Shown: positions 1 to 8,170 of the stretch, piece after piece | How the letters are laid out: every line of letters starts with the position of its first letter | How positions within the stretch are numbered: the first letter of the stretch is position 1 | Origin: Flavobacteriaceae bacterium | Lineage (GTDB): Bacteria > Bacteroidota > Bacteroidia > Flavobacteriales > Weeksellaceae | Reading direction: 5' to 3' | DNA length: 64,000 bases | Assembly: GCA_012522185.1 (NCBI GenBank) | Contig: JAAYKY010000001.1 | Location: forward strand, 1 to 64,000 | The notes under the pieces: generated by a model | What the model was told of the DNA's origin: nothing | The model's database searches: none | What the model saw: the letters and a program-made list of their open reading frames with translations, nothing else | Program-made: the position numbers and the translations under genes

Positions 1-108
1 GGATTTAAAACCAGAATCTTGGCTAAAATTACAACACTTACAACCATTCAATATCTCAATAAATTCCTTTTCAACAGGAACATTAACAACCTAAAAATTA
101 ATCTCGTT
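1..108 (+). CDS. Possible 3' end of an insertion-sequence transposase (partial)
   Basis: Frame 1 is open from the window edge to the TAA at 106-108 and encodes about 35 residues rich in Ile, Asn and Thr, including TTIQYLNK and NINNLKINLV. From memory, this resembles the C-terminus of IS982-like transposases in Bacteroidota. The DNA just after the stop (112-130) reads GAAAACCCGTAGTGC on the minus strand, which could be an element end. The body of the gene lies outside the window, so the family is an inference and the call is weak. Confidence 0.35.
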
Positions 109-133
109 TAATAATGCACTACGGGTTTTCAAA

Positions 134-2572
134 TTAAAACTTCATACGAATCTTCGCATTGATAAACCTTCCGGTCAAACGGTTGGGGACGCCATAAATA
201 CGGGAAGTATTTACATCACGAACCCAATTGTTGCTGATTTCGTTTCGGATGTCAAATATGTTGAACAAATCCACGCCCAATGATAATTCTTTGAAATTTC
301 TCCAGAAATCTCCGCTTGCTTTCAATTCGTTTTGATTGATGAATTCTTTGACAAAGCCAATGTCCACACGTTTGTAATCCGTCAGATAATTTTGATAATC
401 ATAAGGATCCGTCAAAGGCGGCGCTCCGTTTGGCAAGCCCGAAGCATAAACCAAATTCACATTCACCTTGAAAGAAGGCAAAATCGGCATATAATCCTGG
501 AAGAAAATCGAAGCTTTGAATCTCGGATCGGTTGGCAATGGGATATCGCCGCGTCCGTCGATGTTCTGATAAGCCCTTGCATACGACAAACTCAACCAGG
601 AATCCACGCCCGGAACAAACTCACCAAACAAACGCATATCAACTCCATACCCGTATCCGTCGGCATTATTATCCGCCGTGTAACGGATTCGGACGTTGTC
701 CACGAAATAAGGGTTCAAGTCGTTGAATAATTTATAATAAGCTTCGGTCGTCAGTTTAAACGGACTATTCCACATGGTGAATTCATAATCATGTCCCAAA
801 ATGAAATGAATGGATTGTTGGGATTTTACTTCGTTGTTCAGAGAACCGTCCAGTCTTCGTACTTCACGATAGAAAGGCGGTTGGTAATAAAGTCCGGTGT
901 TGAAACGGAAAGTCATATCCGTGTCCCAATCCGGTTTGATGGCGATTTGAGCTCTTGGCGAAATATTAAATTCTTCGTTAAAGTCCCAGTAAGTTGCCCT
1001 AACCCCACCGTTGACCAAAACTTTGGAACTTCCCCACATGAATTTTTTGGTGTACTGCGCATAAGCTGAAAATCGGTTGGAAGCCAATTCATTTCTGGCG
1101 TTGACGTGATAGTTGAGCATCAAATCCGATTCATCCAAAATTCCGGGTTGATAAGGATTGGGAAGTGAATATCCGGTAGAGTCCAAATATTGCCATTCGC
1201 TCAATAAATCCCGAATGTCCTCGCGCTGGTATTTCACGCCCCATTCTATGTCTGTGTTGACGTCCAATTTGTATCGTCCTCGGTGTTGCGCTCCGATGAC
1301 CAAAGCATCAAAATTATTTCTTGCATGATCGATTTGGCTACCTATGTTATACGTGGTCAAAACATTTCCCTCGCCGTCCAATTCGTTCAACAAATAAGCA
1401 CCATGAATGTCAAAATATTCACGCTCTTTGGAATGAAAAGCAAAAGCATCCACAATCAAATCCAGTTTGGAATTCGGTGTATGGCGAAGTGTAAGTGAAG
1501 CCGATTCGGTTGCGAAACGGTCTTCTTCGTTTCCGTCATAGAAAACGGTAAGGCTCATCGGGGTGTCCAAAGTTCCGAATTTGGTTTCACGGTTTTTCGG
1601 TACAAGCTCAAATTTACTTTCGGTCATCGCTCCCAAAAAGGAAATTTCCCATTTTGAATTAAATTTATAATTCAAATTTGCCTGCACATCATAATAAACG
1701 GGATTGAAATCACTTTCTCCATCCAATGTATTGAGGACTAAATTTCTATTTTGATAACGTGCGCCTATAATTCCTGAGAATTTACGGTCTTTCGAGCCCG
1801 TCCCTAACGTCAGGCTTCCGCCCATTAAACTTGCCTCCAAAGTCGCTTCGAACTCTCTTGGGCGTTTGTAAATGATATCCAGAACGCTTGACATTTTATC
1901 GCCGTATTTGGCTTCCCAACCACCGGCTGAGAAATTCACCGCATCGGTCATCGCCGGATTTACAAATCCTAAACCTTCTTGTTCGCCGGAACGAATGAGT
2001 TGGGGTTTGTAGATTTCGATTCCGTTTACATAAATCAGGTTTTCGTCAAAGTTTCCACCACGTACTCGGTATTGAGAAGTCAATTCGGAGCCGATGCTTA
2101 CCGAAGGTAAGCTTCCCAACATTTCTGCCACACCACCTGTCAATCCGACAGAAGTTTCCATCGCTGCCGGATCCAGCGAAATACTGTTCAATGGTTTTTC
2201 GGTCACTCGTTGGAAGATCACGGCGCCTTCCAGTTGAACGCTTGTAGCGAGAATGATGTATTTTTCCAAAGTTTCGCCTTCCGAAAGATTGACGTTTTCG
2301 GTAAAGGTAGATCGTCCGTCTTGTTCAAATTGAATGGTAACATCCGTTCCGGCTGTAATTTCGATGGAGAAATTCCCATCACCGTCTGTATAAACGGTTT
2401 GTGTTCCGTCCGAAACCGAAACGTCCATAAGCGGAAGTTGGTATTCGTCAAAAACTTTTCCTTTGAAACTTGCCTGTTGGGCATAGGTAAATCCGGCAAT
2501 TAATAAGAAAATTACAAGAAAATTAACTCTTATTGAAATTGACGGTGTAGGTTGCAGTGTTGTTTTTTTCAT
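134..2572 (-). CDS. TonB-dependent outer-membrane receptor
   Basis: This 812-residue protein starts with a signal peptide ending near FTYAQ. A carboxypeptidase-regulatory-like beta-sandwich follows (about residues 33-110, with FKGKVFDEYQLPLMDV and TDGDGNFSIEI), then a plug domain (about 140-240, with YRVRGGNFDENLIYVNGIE) and a C-terminal beta-barrel ending in the aromatic RMKF. Such receptors import large or scarce ligands across the outer membrane using ExbBD-TonB. The substrate cannot be read from the sequence. The start codon lies inside the end of the upstream M23 gene (50 nt overlap), which suggests translational coupling. No alternative start keeps the signal peptide. Confidence 0.9.
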   Translation of the reverse strand: MKKTTLQPTPSISIRVNFLVIFLLIAGFTYAQQASFKGKVFDEYQLPLMDVSVSDGTQTVYTDGDGNFSIEITAGTDVTIQFEQDGRSTFTENVNLSEGETLEKYIILATSVQLEGAVIFQRVTEKPLNSISLDPAAMETSVGLTGGVAEMLGSLPSVSIGSELTSQYRVRGGNFDENLIYVNGIEIYKPQLIRSGEQEGLGFVNPAMTDAVNFSAGGWEAKYGDKMSSVLDIIYKRPREFEATLEASLMGGSLTLGTGSKDRKFSGIIGARYQNRNLVLNTLDGESDFNPVYYDVQANLNYKFNSKWEISFLGAMTESKFELVPKNRETKFGTLDTPMSLTVFYDGNEEDRFATESASLTLRHTPNSKLDLIVDAFAFHSKEREYFDIHGAYLLNELDGEGNVLTTYNIGSQIDHARNNFDALVIGAQHRGRYKLDVNTDIEWGVKYQREDIRDLLSEWQYLDSTGYSLPNPYQPGILDESDLMLNYHVNARNELASNRFSAYAQYTKKFMWGSSKVLVNGGVRATYWDFNEEFNISPRAQIAIKPDWDTDMTFRFNTGLYYQPPFYREVRRLDGSLNNEVKSQQSIHFILGHDYEFTMWNSPFKLTTEAYYKLFNDLNPYFVDNVRIRYTADNNADGYGYGVDMRLFGEFVPGVDSWLSLSYARAYQNIDGRGDIPLPTDPRFKASIFFQDYMPILPSFKVNVNLVYASGLPNGAPPLTDPYDYQNYLTDYKRVDIGFVKEFINQNELKASGDFWRNFKELSLGVDLFNIFDIRNEISNNWVRDVNTSRIYGVPNRLTGRFINAKIRMKF

Positions 2573-4217
2573 CCCAAACTTTTAATTCTAATTGATGTTT
2601 TCCGTTGGCGATTCCTTCTTTGTTTAAATCAATGGTCAATGATCTGGTTTTTTGATCGTAATTGGTCAATATCCATTTACCATTTATATAAGCTGCAAAG
2701 CCTTGAATCCCTGTCTGACTGTCGCTTATCGTAAATCGGATCACTCCTCTGGAGCCTGTAAATGTACTATTTTCTTTGATATTAACGGGATTTATTACAG
2801 GTTTCGTATTGTCCACTTCCACAGAGAAAACACCGAAATCCCTTGCTTCTCCCACGACCTTTCCGTTTTTGTACTCAGCATTGATGTGTTCTTTTCGCCA
2901 TGCGCCTCGGTACTGATATTCTCTAACCAGAATGGCTTTGTCAAGTTGAGCCGTTGGGATCCCATCTGGTTCGATGGCAATCGTATAATATCTATGAACC
3001 GGGATATTCCAGTCGTGAACCCAATGTTTTCCGTTATCTGATTTTCTGTACTTAAAATTTAAATCTTCATAAATAATTCCTTTGGGAAATAGTAATTCAA
3101 TTCCTTCTGCTTTGAAATAATTTTCTTTGTTCCAATGAAAAACAAGGGCGCTTTCATCCACAGGTTTTTCGCGCGGAGGAGTTTTTCCTGAAATTTTAAA
3201 TTTAGATTCTCGTTTATTCCCGGCATAGTCACGCACTTCAATGCGGATATCATAAGTTTTTCCTTCTTCCAAATCGATGATTCCTTCGTTTTGAACGTTT
3301 GAATACATCTGAACTGGATCTCCTGCTTTGCGAAAAAGTTGATAAACCCAGCTGTTGTTTTTCATCCTGTCTTCGTAGTCCACTAAACAGTTTATGGCCC
3401 GTGTCCAATCGAAATTCAATCTTTCGGCGGTATAAGTATAATAAGGTTGTTCATCGACGAAAACATTGATTTGAAAAATTCCGTTCATGTTTTCAGCGCC
3501 ATTATGTTTGTCATAAGCCTTCACACCGAGTCCTACTTTTCCTGAGGCTGAAACGGTCGATCCATTCGCAACAGTTTGCCGCGAAGTCTTTCCATTTACA
3601 TTTCCATTAATCGGATAAATATAAGTGCCGTTGATCATCGGTGCGCTGGTGTCGGGAACGTCAAATCCAAATAAAAAGGGATTGATAGGCTCTTCGGTCT
3701 GGGTATCACGAATTTCGAAATGAAGATGCGGACCACCCGAACTGCCTGAATTGCCCGAAAGGGCAATGATATCGCCTTGTGAAACTTTTAACTCATTTTT
3801 TTTGGGATAAATTTCGACAGCAAAACTTTCATTTTGGTACTGATAATCTCTTACGTAAGCTTCGATTTCTGAATTGAATTTCTGCAAATGCGCATATACG
3901 GTGGTATAACCGTTTGGGTGGTCAATATAAATCGCATTCCCATAACCACGGGGCGAAACGTTGATGCGTGAGATAAATCCATCGCCTACTGCATAAATAT
4001 TATAGCCTTCCTTTTGGTTGGTTTTTATATCGATTCCACTGTGGAAATGATTATTTCTTAATTCTGCAAAATTCCCTGAAAGATAATTAGTGATACCGAG
4101 TGGGTTTTGGAAATCGCCTTTGGGATAAGGATTTTTGGAGGTTGGAGTTTCGGGTAAATCCTGCGCACAAGCGCAGAGGAAAATTAATCCACAAAACAAA
4201 ACATTTAACTTCTTCAT
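2523..4217 (-). CDS. M23-family metallopeptidase lipoprotein
   Basis: A 564-residue lipoprotein with lipobox LCAC (Cys17). The LytM/M23 peptidase domain covers about residues 35-185. The zinc ligands are visible: His59 and Asp63 in HFHSGID, and His166 in GGPHLHFE, with His110 in YAHLQ as a further active-site residue. M23 enzymes cleave peptide cross-links in peptidoglycan, or act as scaffolds when degenerate; here the motifs are intact. The long C-terminal part (about 190-564) looks like beta-sandwich domains and carries no recognised motif. It is the first gene of a likely two-gene unit with the TonB receptor, whose start it overlaps. Confidence 0.88.
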   Translation of the reverse strand: MKKLNVLFCGLIFLCACAQDLPETPTSKNPYPKGDFQNPLGITNYLSGNFAELRNNHFHSGIDIKTNQKEGYNIYAVGDGFISRINVSPRGYGNAIYIDHPNGYTTVYAHLQKFNSEIEAYVRDYQYQNESFAVEIYPKKNELKVSQGDIIALSGNSGSSGGPHLHFEIRDTQTEEPINPFLFGFDVPDTSAPMINGTYIYPINGNVNGKTSRQTVANGSTVSASGKVGLGVKAYDKHNGAENMNGIFQINVFVDEQPYYTYTAERLNFDWTRAINCLVDYEDRMKNNSWVYQLFRKAGDPVQMYSNVQNEGIIDLEEGKTYDIRIEVRDYAGNKRESKFKISGKTPPREKPVDESALVFHWNKENYFKAEGIELLFPKGIIYEDLNFKYRKSDNGKHWVHDWNIPVHRYYTIAIEPDGIPTAQLDKAILVREYQYRGAWRKEHINAEYKNGKVVGEARDFGVFSVEVDNTKPVINPVNIKENSTFTGSRGVIRFTISDSQTGIQGFAAYINGKWILTNYDQKTRSLTIDLNKEGIANGKHQLELKVWDEKNNTATYTVNFNKS

Positions 4218-4318
4218 TCAGATTAAATTTTGACAAAAATATAAATTTATACAGAAGTCGTTGATTTGATAAATGAAATTAAAATGAAATTCGATATGGA
4301 ACTCTGCTAAAAAAAAAT

Positions 4319-4326
4319 TACCTTTG
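4319..4326 (+). promoter_or_regulatory. Putative -7 element (TACCTTTG) for the zapA operon
   Basis: TACCTTTG matches the Bacteroidota -7 consensus TAnnTTTG and lies 35 nt before the coiled-coil gene. No clear TTG-type -33 element is seen at the usual distance. Confidence 0.4.
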
Positions 4327-4361
4327 CGTTAAATAAGTTAGGACAAAAGTTCTCTTATCAA

Positions 4362-4661
4362 ATGAATCAAAATGAATCAAATTTCATAAAACTTGAACAG
4401 AAGCTCTATCAATTGGTAGATGCTTATCGAAATATTAAAAAAGAAAAAGAGTCGCTGGAGGAGGAAGTAGAGGCGTTGAAGAAAAATTTGAAATCATCCC
4501 GAGAGGATTTTTTGCAGCTGAAAGATGACAATGACCGGCTTAAAGTTGCAAATGCTATGTTGGGAGATGAAGAACATAGAAGATTGATGAAGCTCAGAGT
4601 GAACAAGCTCATAAAGGAATTGGATTTTTGTATCGCTCAAGTTAAAAACGAAAAAGGATAA
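4362..4661 (+). CDS. Small coiled-coil protein, ZapB-like candidate
   Basis: A 99-residue, highly charged protein that is almost entirely helical. Heptad-like spacing runs from about residue 5 to 75 (KLEQKLYQLVDAYRNIKKEKESL in two overlapping blocks). No catalytic motif or signal peptide is seen. It ends 2 nt before zapA, so the two are translated from one message. A short coiled-coil gene directly upstream of zapA suggests a division-associated partner comparable to ZapB. That role rests on position and shape, not on sequence identity I can verify. Confidence 0.7.
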   Translation: MNQNESNFIKLEQKLYQLVDAYRNIKKEKESLEEEVEALKKNLKSSREDFLQLKDDNDRLKVANAMLGDEEHRRLMKLRVNKLIKELDFCIAQVKNEKG

Positions 4662-4663
4662 AT

Positions 4664-4951
4664 ATGCTGAAGGTGAAGATAAACATAGCGGGAAGACAGT
4701 ATCCTTTGTCAATCAATGCAGAAGAGGAAGAGGCAGTGAGAAATGCAGGAAAAGAAATTAATAAACTGATTCAGGAATTTGAAGATCGTTATGCTGTAAC
4801 TGATAAGCAAGATGCGATTTCCATGGTTGCATTGCAAATGGCTTCAAAGTACAACCTGATGAAGCAGGCAGGCTCAGGCAATGACGCAGAGATGAATGAA
4901 AAGCTGACTCAATTAACAGAATTCATAGATAAAGAATTGGATAAAATTTAA
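4664..4951 (+). CDS. zapA: Cell division protein ZapA
   Basis: This 95-residue protein has the ZapA layout. The N-terminal domain begins VKINIAGRQYPLSI and is followed by EEEEAVRNAGKEINK. The helix carrying DAISMVALQMA leads into a C-terminal coiled coil. ZapA binds and bundles FtsZ filaments at midcell. It follows a coiled-coil partner gene and precedes 6S RNA and RNase Y. zapA beside the 6S RNA gene is also known in Escherichia coli. Confidence 0.88.
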   Translation: MLKVKINIAGRQYPLSINAEEEEAVRNAGKEINKLIQEFEDRYAVTDKQDAISMVALQMASKYNLMKQAGSGNDAEMNEKLTQLTEFIDKELDKI

Positions 4952-4990
4952 ATAAAGACGTTCAGCTGCTTAAATGCAGTAAAAATTAGT

Positions 4991-5186
4991 ATCCCACATT
5001 AGTTCTAACATTTTTGGTAAACTCAACACTAGTTTTGTTGCCGGGTGAAAGTTGTCCGGAAAGCGGGCCGCAACGACGAAAGTTGTTCAAATTTATTTGA
5101 CAGCGGATTTTTGACTGACAAAATAGCCCAAACCCTGTTTTTCAGGAGTTTACTCAAAACACACTTAACTAATGTGGGATTTTTTT
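4991..5186 (+). ncRNA. ssrS: 6S RNA (RNA polymerase regulator)
   Basis: The 257-nt gap between zapA and rny holds a long self-complementary structure. The closing stem is a perfect 14-bp match of 4991-5004 (ATCCCACATTAGTT) with 5167-5180. A second helix pairs 5017-5024 (GTAAACTC) with 5146-5153. Between them lie GC-rich inner arms at about 5037-5085. The total of about 190 nt, the rod shape with internal bulges, and the place between zapA and rny fit 6S RNA, which mimics open promoter DNA and binds the housekeeping RNA polymerase. The closing stem runs into seven T residues, so it also looks like the terminator. The 5' end is approximate. Confidence 0.78.
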
Positions 5187-5208
5187 ATGACCTAAAATTG
5201 AAATAAAA

Positions 5209-6780
5209 ATGGATACAGCGACAATAATTGTTGGAATTCTGGCGCTCATAATAGGAGCGGTGGTAAGTTATTTTCTGGCGAAGAAATCTGTGGATAAAGA
5301 AAACCAGATACTAATCGACAATGCCAAAAGAAAGGCAGAAGAAATCGTCAATGACGCTGAAAAGGAGGGTGAGGCCATCAAAAAGGAAAAAATATTCCAG
5401 GCCAAAGAAAAATTCTTGGAACTCAAATCAGCTCATGAGGAAGCAATTAACCAAAGAGAAAGAAAATTTGCAGAATCAGAGTCGAGATTAAAAGAAAGAG
5501 AAGATAAGTTGAAGATGGATCTCTCTGATTTGCAGAGACAAAGAGATTTGTTGAAGAACGAATCAAGTAATTTGCAATCACGTCAAGACAAATTAAACCT
5601 GAAACAAAAAGAAGTAGATACCCTGCATAAAAAACAGGTGGAAGTTTTGGAAAAAGTTGCAAGTTATACGGCAGAGGAAGCAAAAGCCGAACTCATGGAA
5701 ACCCTGAAAGAAGAAGCTCGAATCAAAGCCCAATCTCATATCCAGGAGATCATGACCGAAGCGGAATTGAATGCAAAAAACGAAGCGAAAAAAATTGTAG
5801 TTCAAGCAATTCAACGAATTGGAACCGAACAAGCAGTTGAAAATGCAGTTTCGGTGTTTAATATTGAGTCCGATGAAGTAAAAGGTAGAATCATCGGGCG
5901 TGAAGGGCGTAACATTCGTGCAATTGAAGCAGCTACAGGTGTAGAGGTGATTGTGGACGATACGCCAGAGGCGATTATTTTGTCATGTTTCGATCCTGTG
6001 CGTCGTGAAATTGCGAGATTGTCTTTGCACCGATTGGTAACCGACGGTCGAATTCACCCGGCGAGAATTGAAGAAGTCGTAGCGAAAACCACAAAACAAA
6101 TTGAAGACGAAATCTTAGAGGTTGGAAAGAAAACTATAATGGATTTGGGTATTCACGGACTGCACAAAGATTTAGTGAAAATCGTGGGTAGAATGAAATA
6201 CCGTTCCTCTTATGGTCAAAACCTTTTACAGCACTCGCGTGAAGTAGCACATTTGGCAGGAACATTGGCAGCAGAGCTTGGTCTAAATCCGAAACTTGCG
6301 AAACGAGCCGGGCTTCTACACGATATTGGGAAAGTACCAGATCAGGAGTCAGAATTGCCGCACGCAATCTTGGGAATGCAGTGGGCCGAAAAGTATGGAG
6401 AACACCCCGACGTTATCAATGCCATAGGGGCTCACCATGATGAAATTGAAATGACTTGTATGATTGCACCGATTGTGCAAGTTGCTGACGCAATCAGTGG
6501 TGCACGGCCAGGGGCAAGACGACAAGTGGTGGAATCCTATATTCAGAGATTGAAAGATTTGGAAACAACAGCACTTAGTTTTGATGGAGTAGAAAAAGCC
6601 TTTGCGATTCAGGCCGGACGAGAATTGCGTGTAATGGTGGAAAGCGATAAAGTGGATGACGCAAAAGCATCGGAGCTTTCCTTTTTAATTACCGATAAAA
6701 TTCAAAATGAATTGACCTATCCGGGACAAGTCCGTGTGACCGTAATTCGGGAAACAAGGGCTGTGAATGTCGCCAGATAA
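5209..6780 (+). CDS. rny: Ribonuclease Y
   Basis: A 523-residue membrane-anchored endoribonuclease that starts mRNA decay. It has an N-terminal membrane helix (about residues 4-24) and a long charged coiled coil (about 28-190). A KH domain follows (about 210-275, with [15 protein letters not shown]), and then an HD domain (about 330-425, with the His-Asp pair in GLLHDIGK and downstream HHDEIE). The length matches the family (about 520). It lies downstream of 6S RNA and ends at a strong terminator. Confidence 0.96.
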   Translation: MDTATIIVGILALIIGAVVSYFLAKKSVDKENQILIDNAKRKAEEIVNDAEKEGEAIKKEKIFQAKEKFLELKSAHEEAINQRERKFAESESRLKEREDKLKMDLSDLQRQRDLLKNESSNLQSRQDKLNLKQKEVDTLHKKQVEVLEKVASYTAEEAKAELMETLKEEARIKAQSHIQEIMTEAELNAKNEAKKIVVQAIQRIGTEQAVENAVSVFNIESDEVKGRIIGREGRNIRAIEAATGVEVIVDDTPEAIILSCFDPVRREIARLSLHRLVTDGRIHPARIEEVVAKTTKQIEDEILEVGKKTIMDLGIHGLHKDLVKIVGRMKYRSSYGQNLLQHSREVAHLAGTLAAELGLNPKLAKRAGLLHDIGKVPDQESELPHAILGMQWAEKYGEHPDVINAIGAHHDEIEMTCMIAPIVQVADAISGARPGARRQVVESYIQRLKDLETTALSFDGVEKAFAIQAGRELRVMVESDKVDDAKASELSFLITDKIQNELTYPGQVRVTVIRETRAVNVAR

Positions 6781-6799
6781 ACAAAATAATTTATCCACA

Positions 6800-6838
6800 A
6801 AAACCCGGTCGTAAAATAAAAATGACCGGGTTTTTTTT
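6800..6838 (+). terminator. Rho-independent terminator after rny
   Basis: A perfect 10-bp stem pairs AAACCCGGTC (6801-6810) with GACCGGGTTT (6824-6833), and it is followed by a run of T. Confidence 0.9.
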
Positions 6839-7171
6839 ATGAGGAAAAACAGCTTTGTAAAGCTTTGTAGTAAAAACTTTTAGGTATTTTGAGTGGAAAT
6901 TCAGCAGAAAAGCCTCCCAAGGTAAAACTCTGTAAATCAGCTATATAAATTCATGTTAATAACATTTTGATTACTTTTCCCGAAAGGTGAGCAAATCATT
7001 AGAGAGATATTATAATTTTGAAAATACCCAAACTACCGTGTGGAATTTCATAATCTGATGACTTTTAAATGGTTCTATTTTTAGCATCCGAAATCATAAG
7101 TCAGACGTCTGGAATTTTTGTGAGAATTGGGTCGAAATTTGGAATTACATTAACAAAAAAATCATTAGCCC
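6839..7171 (+). promoter_or_regulatory. Long leader region upstream of nrdB
   Basis: This 333-nt stretch has no convincing gene. It holds a direct repeat AGCTTTGTA (6851-6859 and 6861-6869), a -7-like TAATTTTG at 7013-7020, the 10-bp palindrome CAGACGTCTG at 7102-7111, and recurring TGGAATT words (near 7041, 7110 and 7139). Ribonucleotide reductase promoters are usually regulated, so some of these may be operators. No canonical NrdR box is recognised. Confidence 0.4.
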
Positions 7172-8146
7172 ATGTCTATTTTTGACAGAAGAATTAATTA
7201 CAAGCCGTTTGAATACCCCGGCATTTTGCAGTTTACAGACGCTATCAATAAGTCCTTTTGGGTACATAGCGAAGTGGACTTTACAGCCGACACTCAGGAT
7301 TTTCATTCTCATCTGAATCTTGCTGAAAGAACAGCCATCAAGCACAGTTTGCTGGCGATTGCGCAAATCGAAGTGGCGGTAAAAACGTTTTGGGGTGATA
7401 TCTATGAACATTTCCCCAAACCAGAATTCAATGGACTGGGCGCAACATTTGCCGAATGTGAATTCCGTCATTCAGAGGCTTATTCGAGGCTTCTTGAGGT
7501 TTTGGGGTATAATGACGAATTTGAAAAACTATTGGACGTGCCGGTTATCCGGGAGCGAATTGATTATCTGTCGGCAGCGTTGAAAGATGCACGTTCGCAG
7601 GATCGTAAGAAATATGTGGTATCCTTGATTTTGTTTTCGATTCTAATTGAAAACGTCTCTCTGTTCAGTCAGTTTGCCATCATTTTATCCTTTACCAAAT
7701 TCAAAGGATATATGAAAAACGTGAGCAATATCATTGCATGGACTTCAATCGACGAACAGATTCATGCCAACGCCGGAATTTACATCGTAAACAAAATCCG
7801 TGAAGAATTCCCGGATTTCTTTGACGAAGAAACGACCGAATACATTCGAAAAACCGTTGAACATTCCATCGAAATCGAAGGGAAAATTTTGGACTGGATT
7901 TTTAGCGAAGGCGAAATTGAAACAGTGAAAAAAGAAGACTTGCTGAACTTTATGAAATTTAGAGTGGACGACAGCATGAAAAAAATCGGATTGAAAACGA
8001 TTTATAATGTAACTGACGAGTATTTCAAACCGATGGCTTGGTTTGAAGAAGAAGTTTTTGCCAATAGTATGGACGATTTCTTTGCGAAGCGTCCTACAGA
8101 TTACACCAAACACGATAAGCCCATTACAGCAAACGATTTATTCTAA
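7172..8146 (+). CDS. nrdB: Ribonucleotide reductase class I, beta subunit
   Basis: This 324-residue subunit carries the dimetal-tyrosyl radical cofactor used to make deoxyribonucleotides. The first ligand set is visible as Glu67 (AIAQIEVAV) and Glu97-x2-His100, with the radical Tyr104 in CEFRHSEAYSR. The second set is Glu in LIENVSLF and the E-x2-H of IDEQIHA. There is no N-terminal ATP-cone; the protein starts directly with the ferritin-like fold. It precedes nrdA by 24 nt. Confidence 0.95.
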   Translation: MSIFDRRINYKPFEYPGILQFTDAINKSFWVHSEVDFTADTQDFHSHLNLAERTAIKHSLLAIAQIEVAVKTFWGDIYEHFPKPEFNGLGATFAECEFRHSEAYSRLLEVLGYNDEFEKLLDVPVIRERIDYLSAALKDARSQDRKKYVVSLILFSILIENVSLFSQFAIILSFTKFKGYMKNVSNIIAWTSIDEQIHANAGIYIVNKIREEFPDFFDEETTEYIRKTVEHSIEIEGKILDWIFSEGEIETVKKEDLLNFMKFRVDDSMKKIGLKTIYNVTDEYFKPMAWFEEEVFANSMDDFFAKRPTDYTKHDKPITANDLF

Positions 8147-8170
8147 ATAATTTACTAAATATCAAGAAAT

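Noticed and set aside
332-730. Open frame of 132 codons on the plus strand
   Set aside because: It lies entirely antisense to the TonB receptor, has arginine-rich composition with no recognisable fold, and no ribosome site.
6791-6799. A perfect DnaA-box-like TTATCCACA just after rny
   Set aside because: Only one copy is present, with no cluster, no AT-rich unwinding region and no dnaA or dnaN nearby. It lies next to the terminator and is most likely a chance match.
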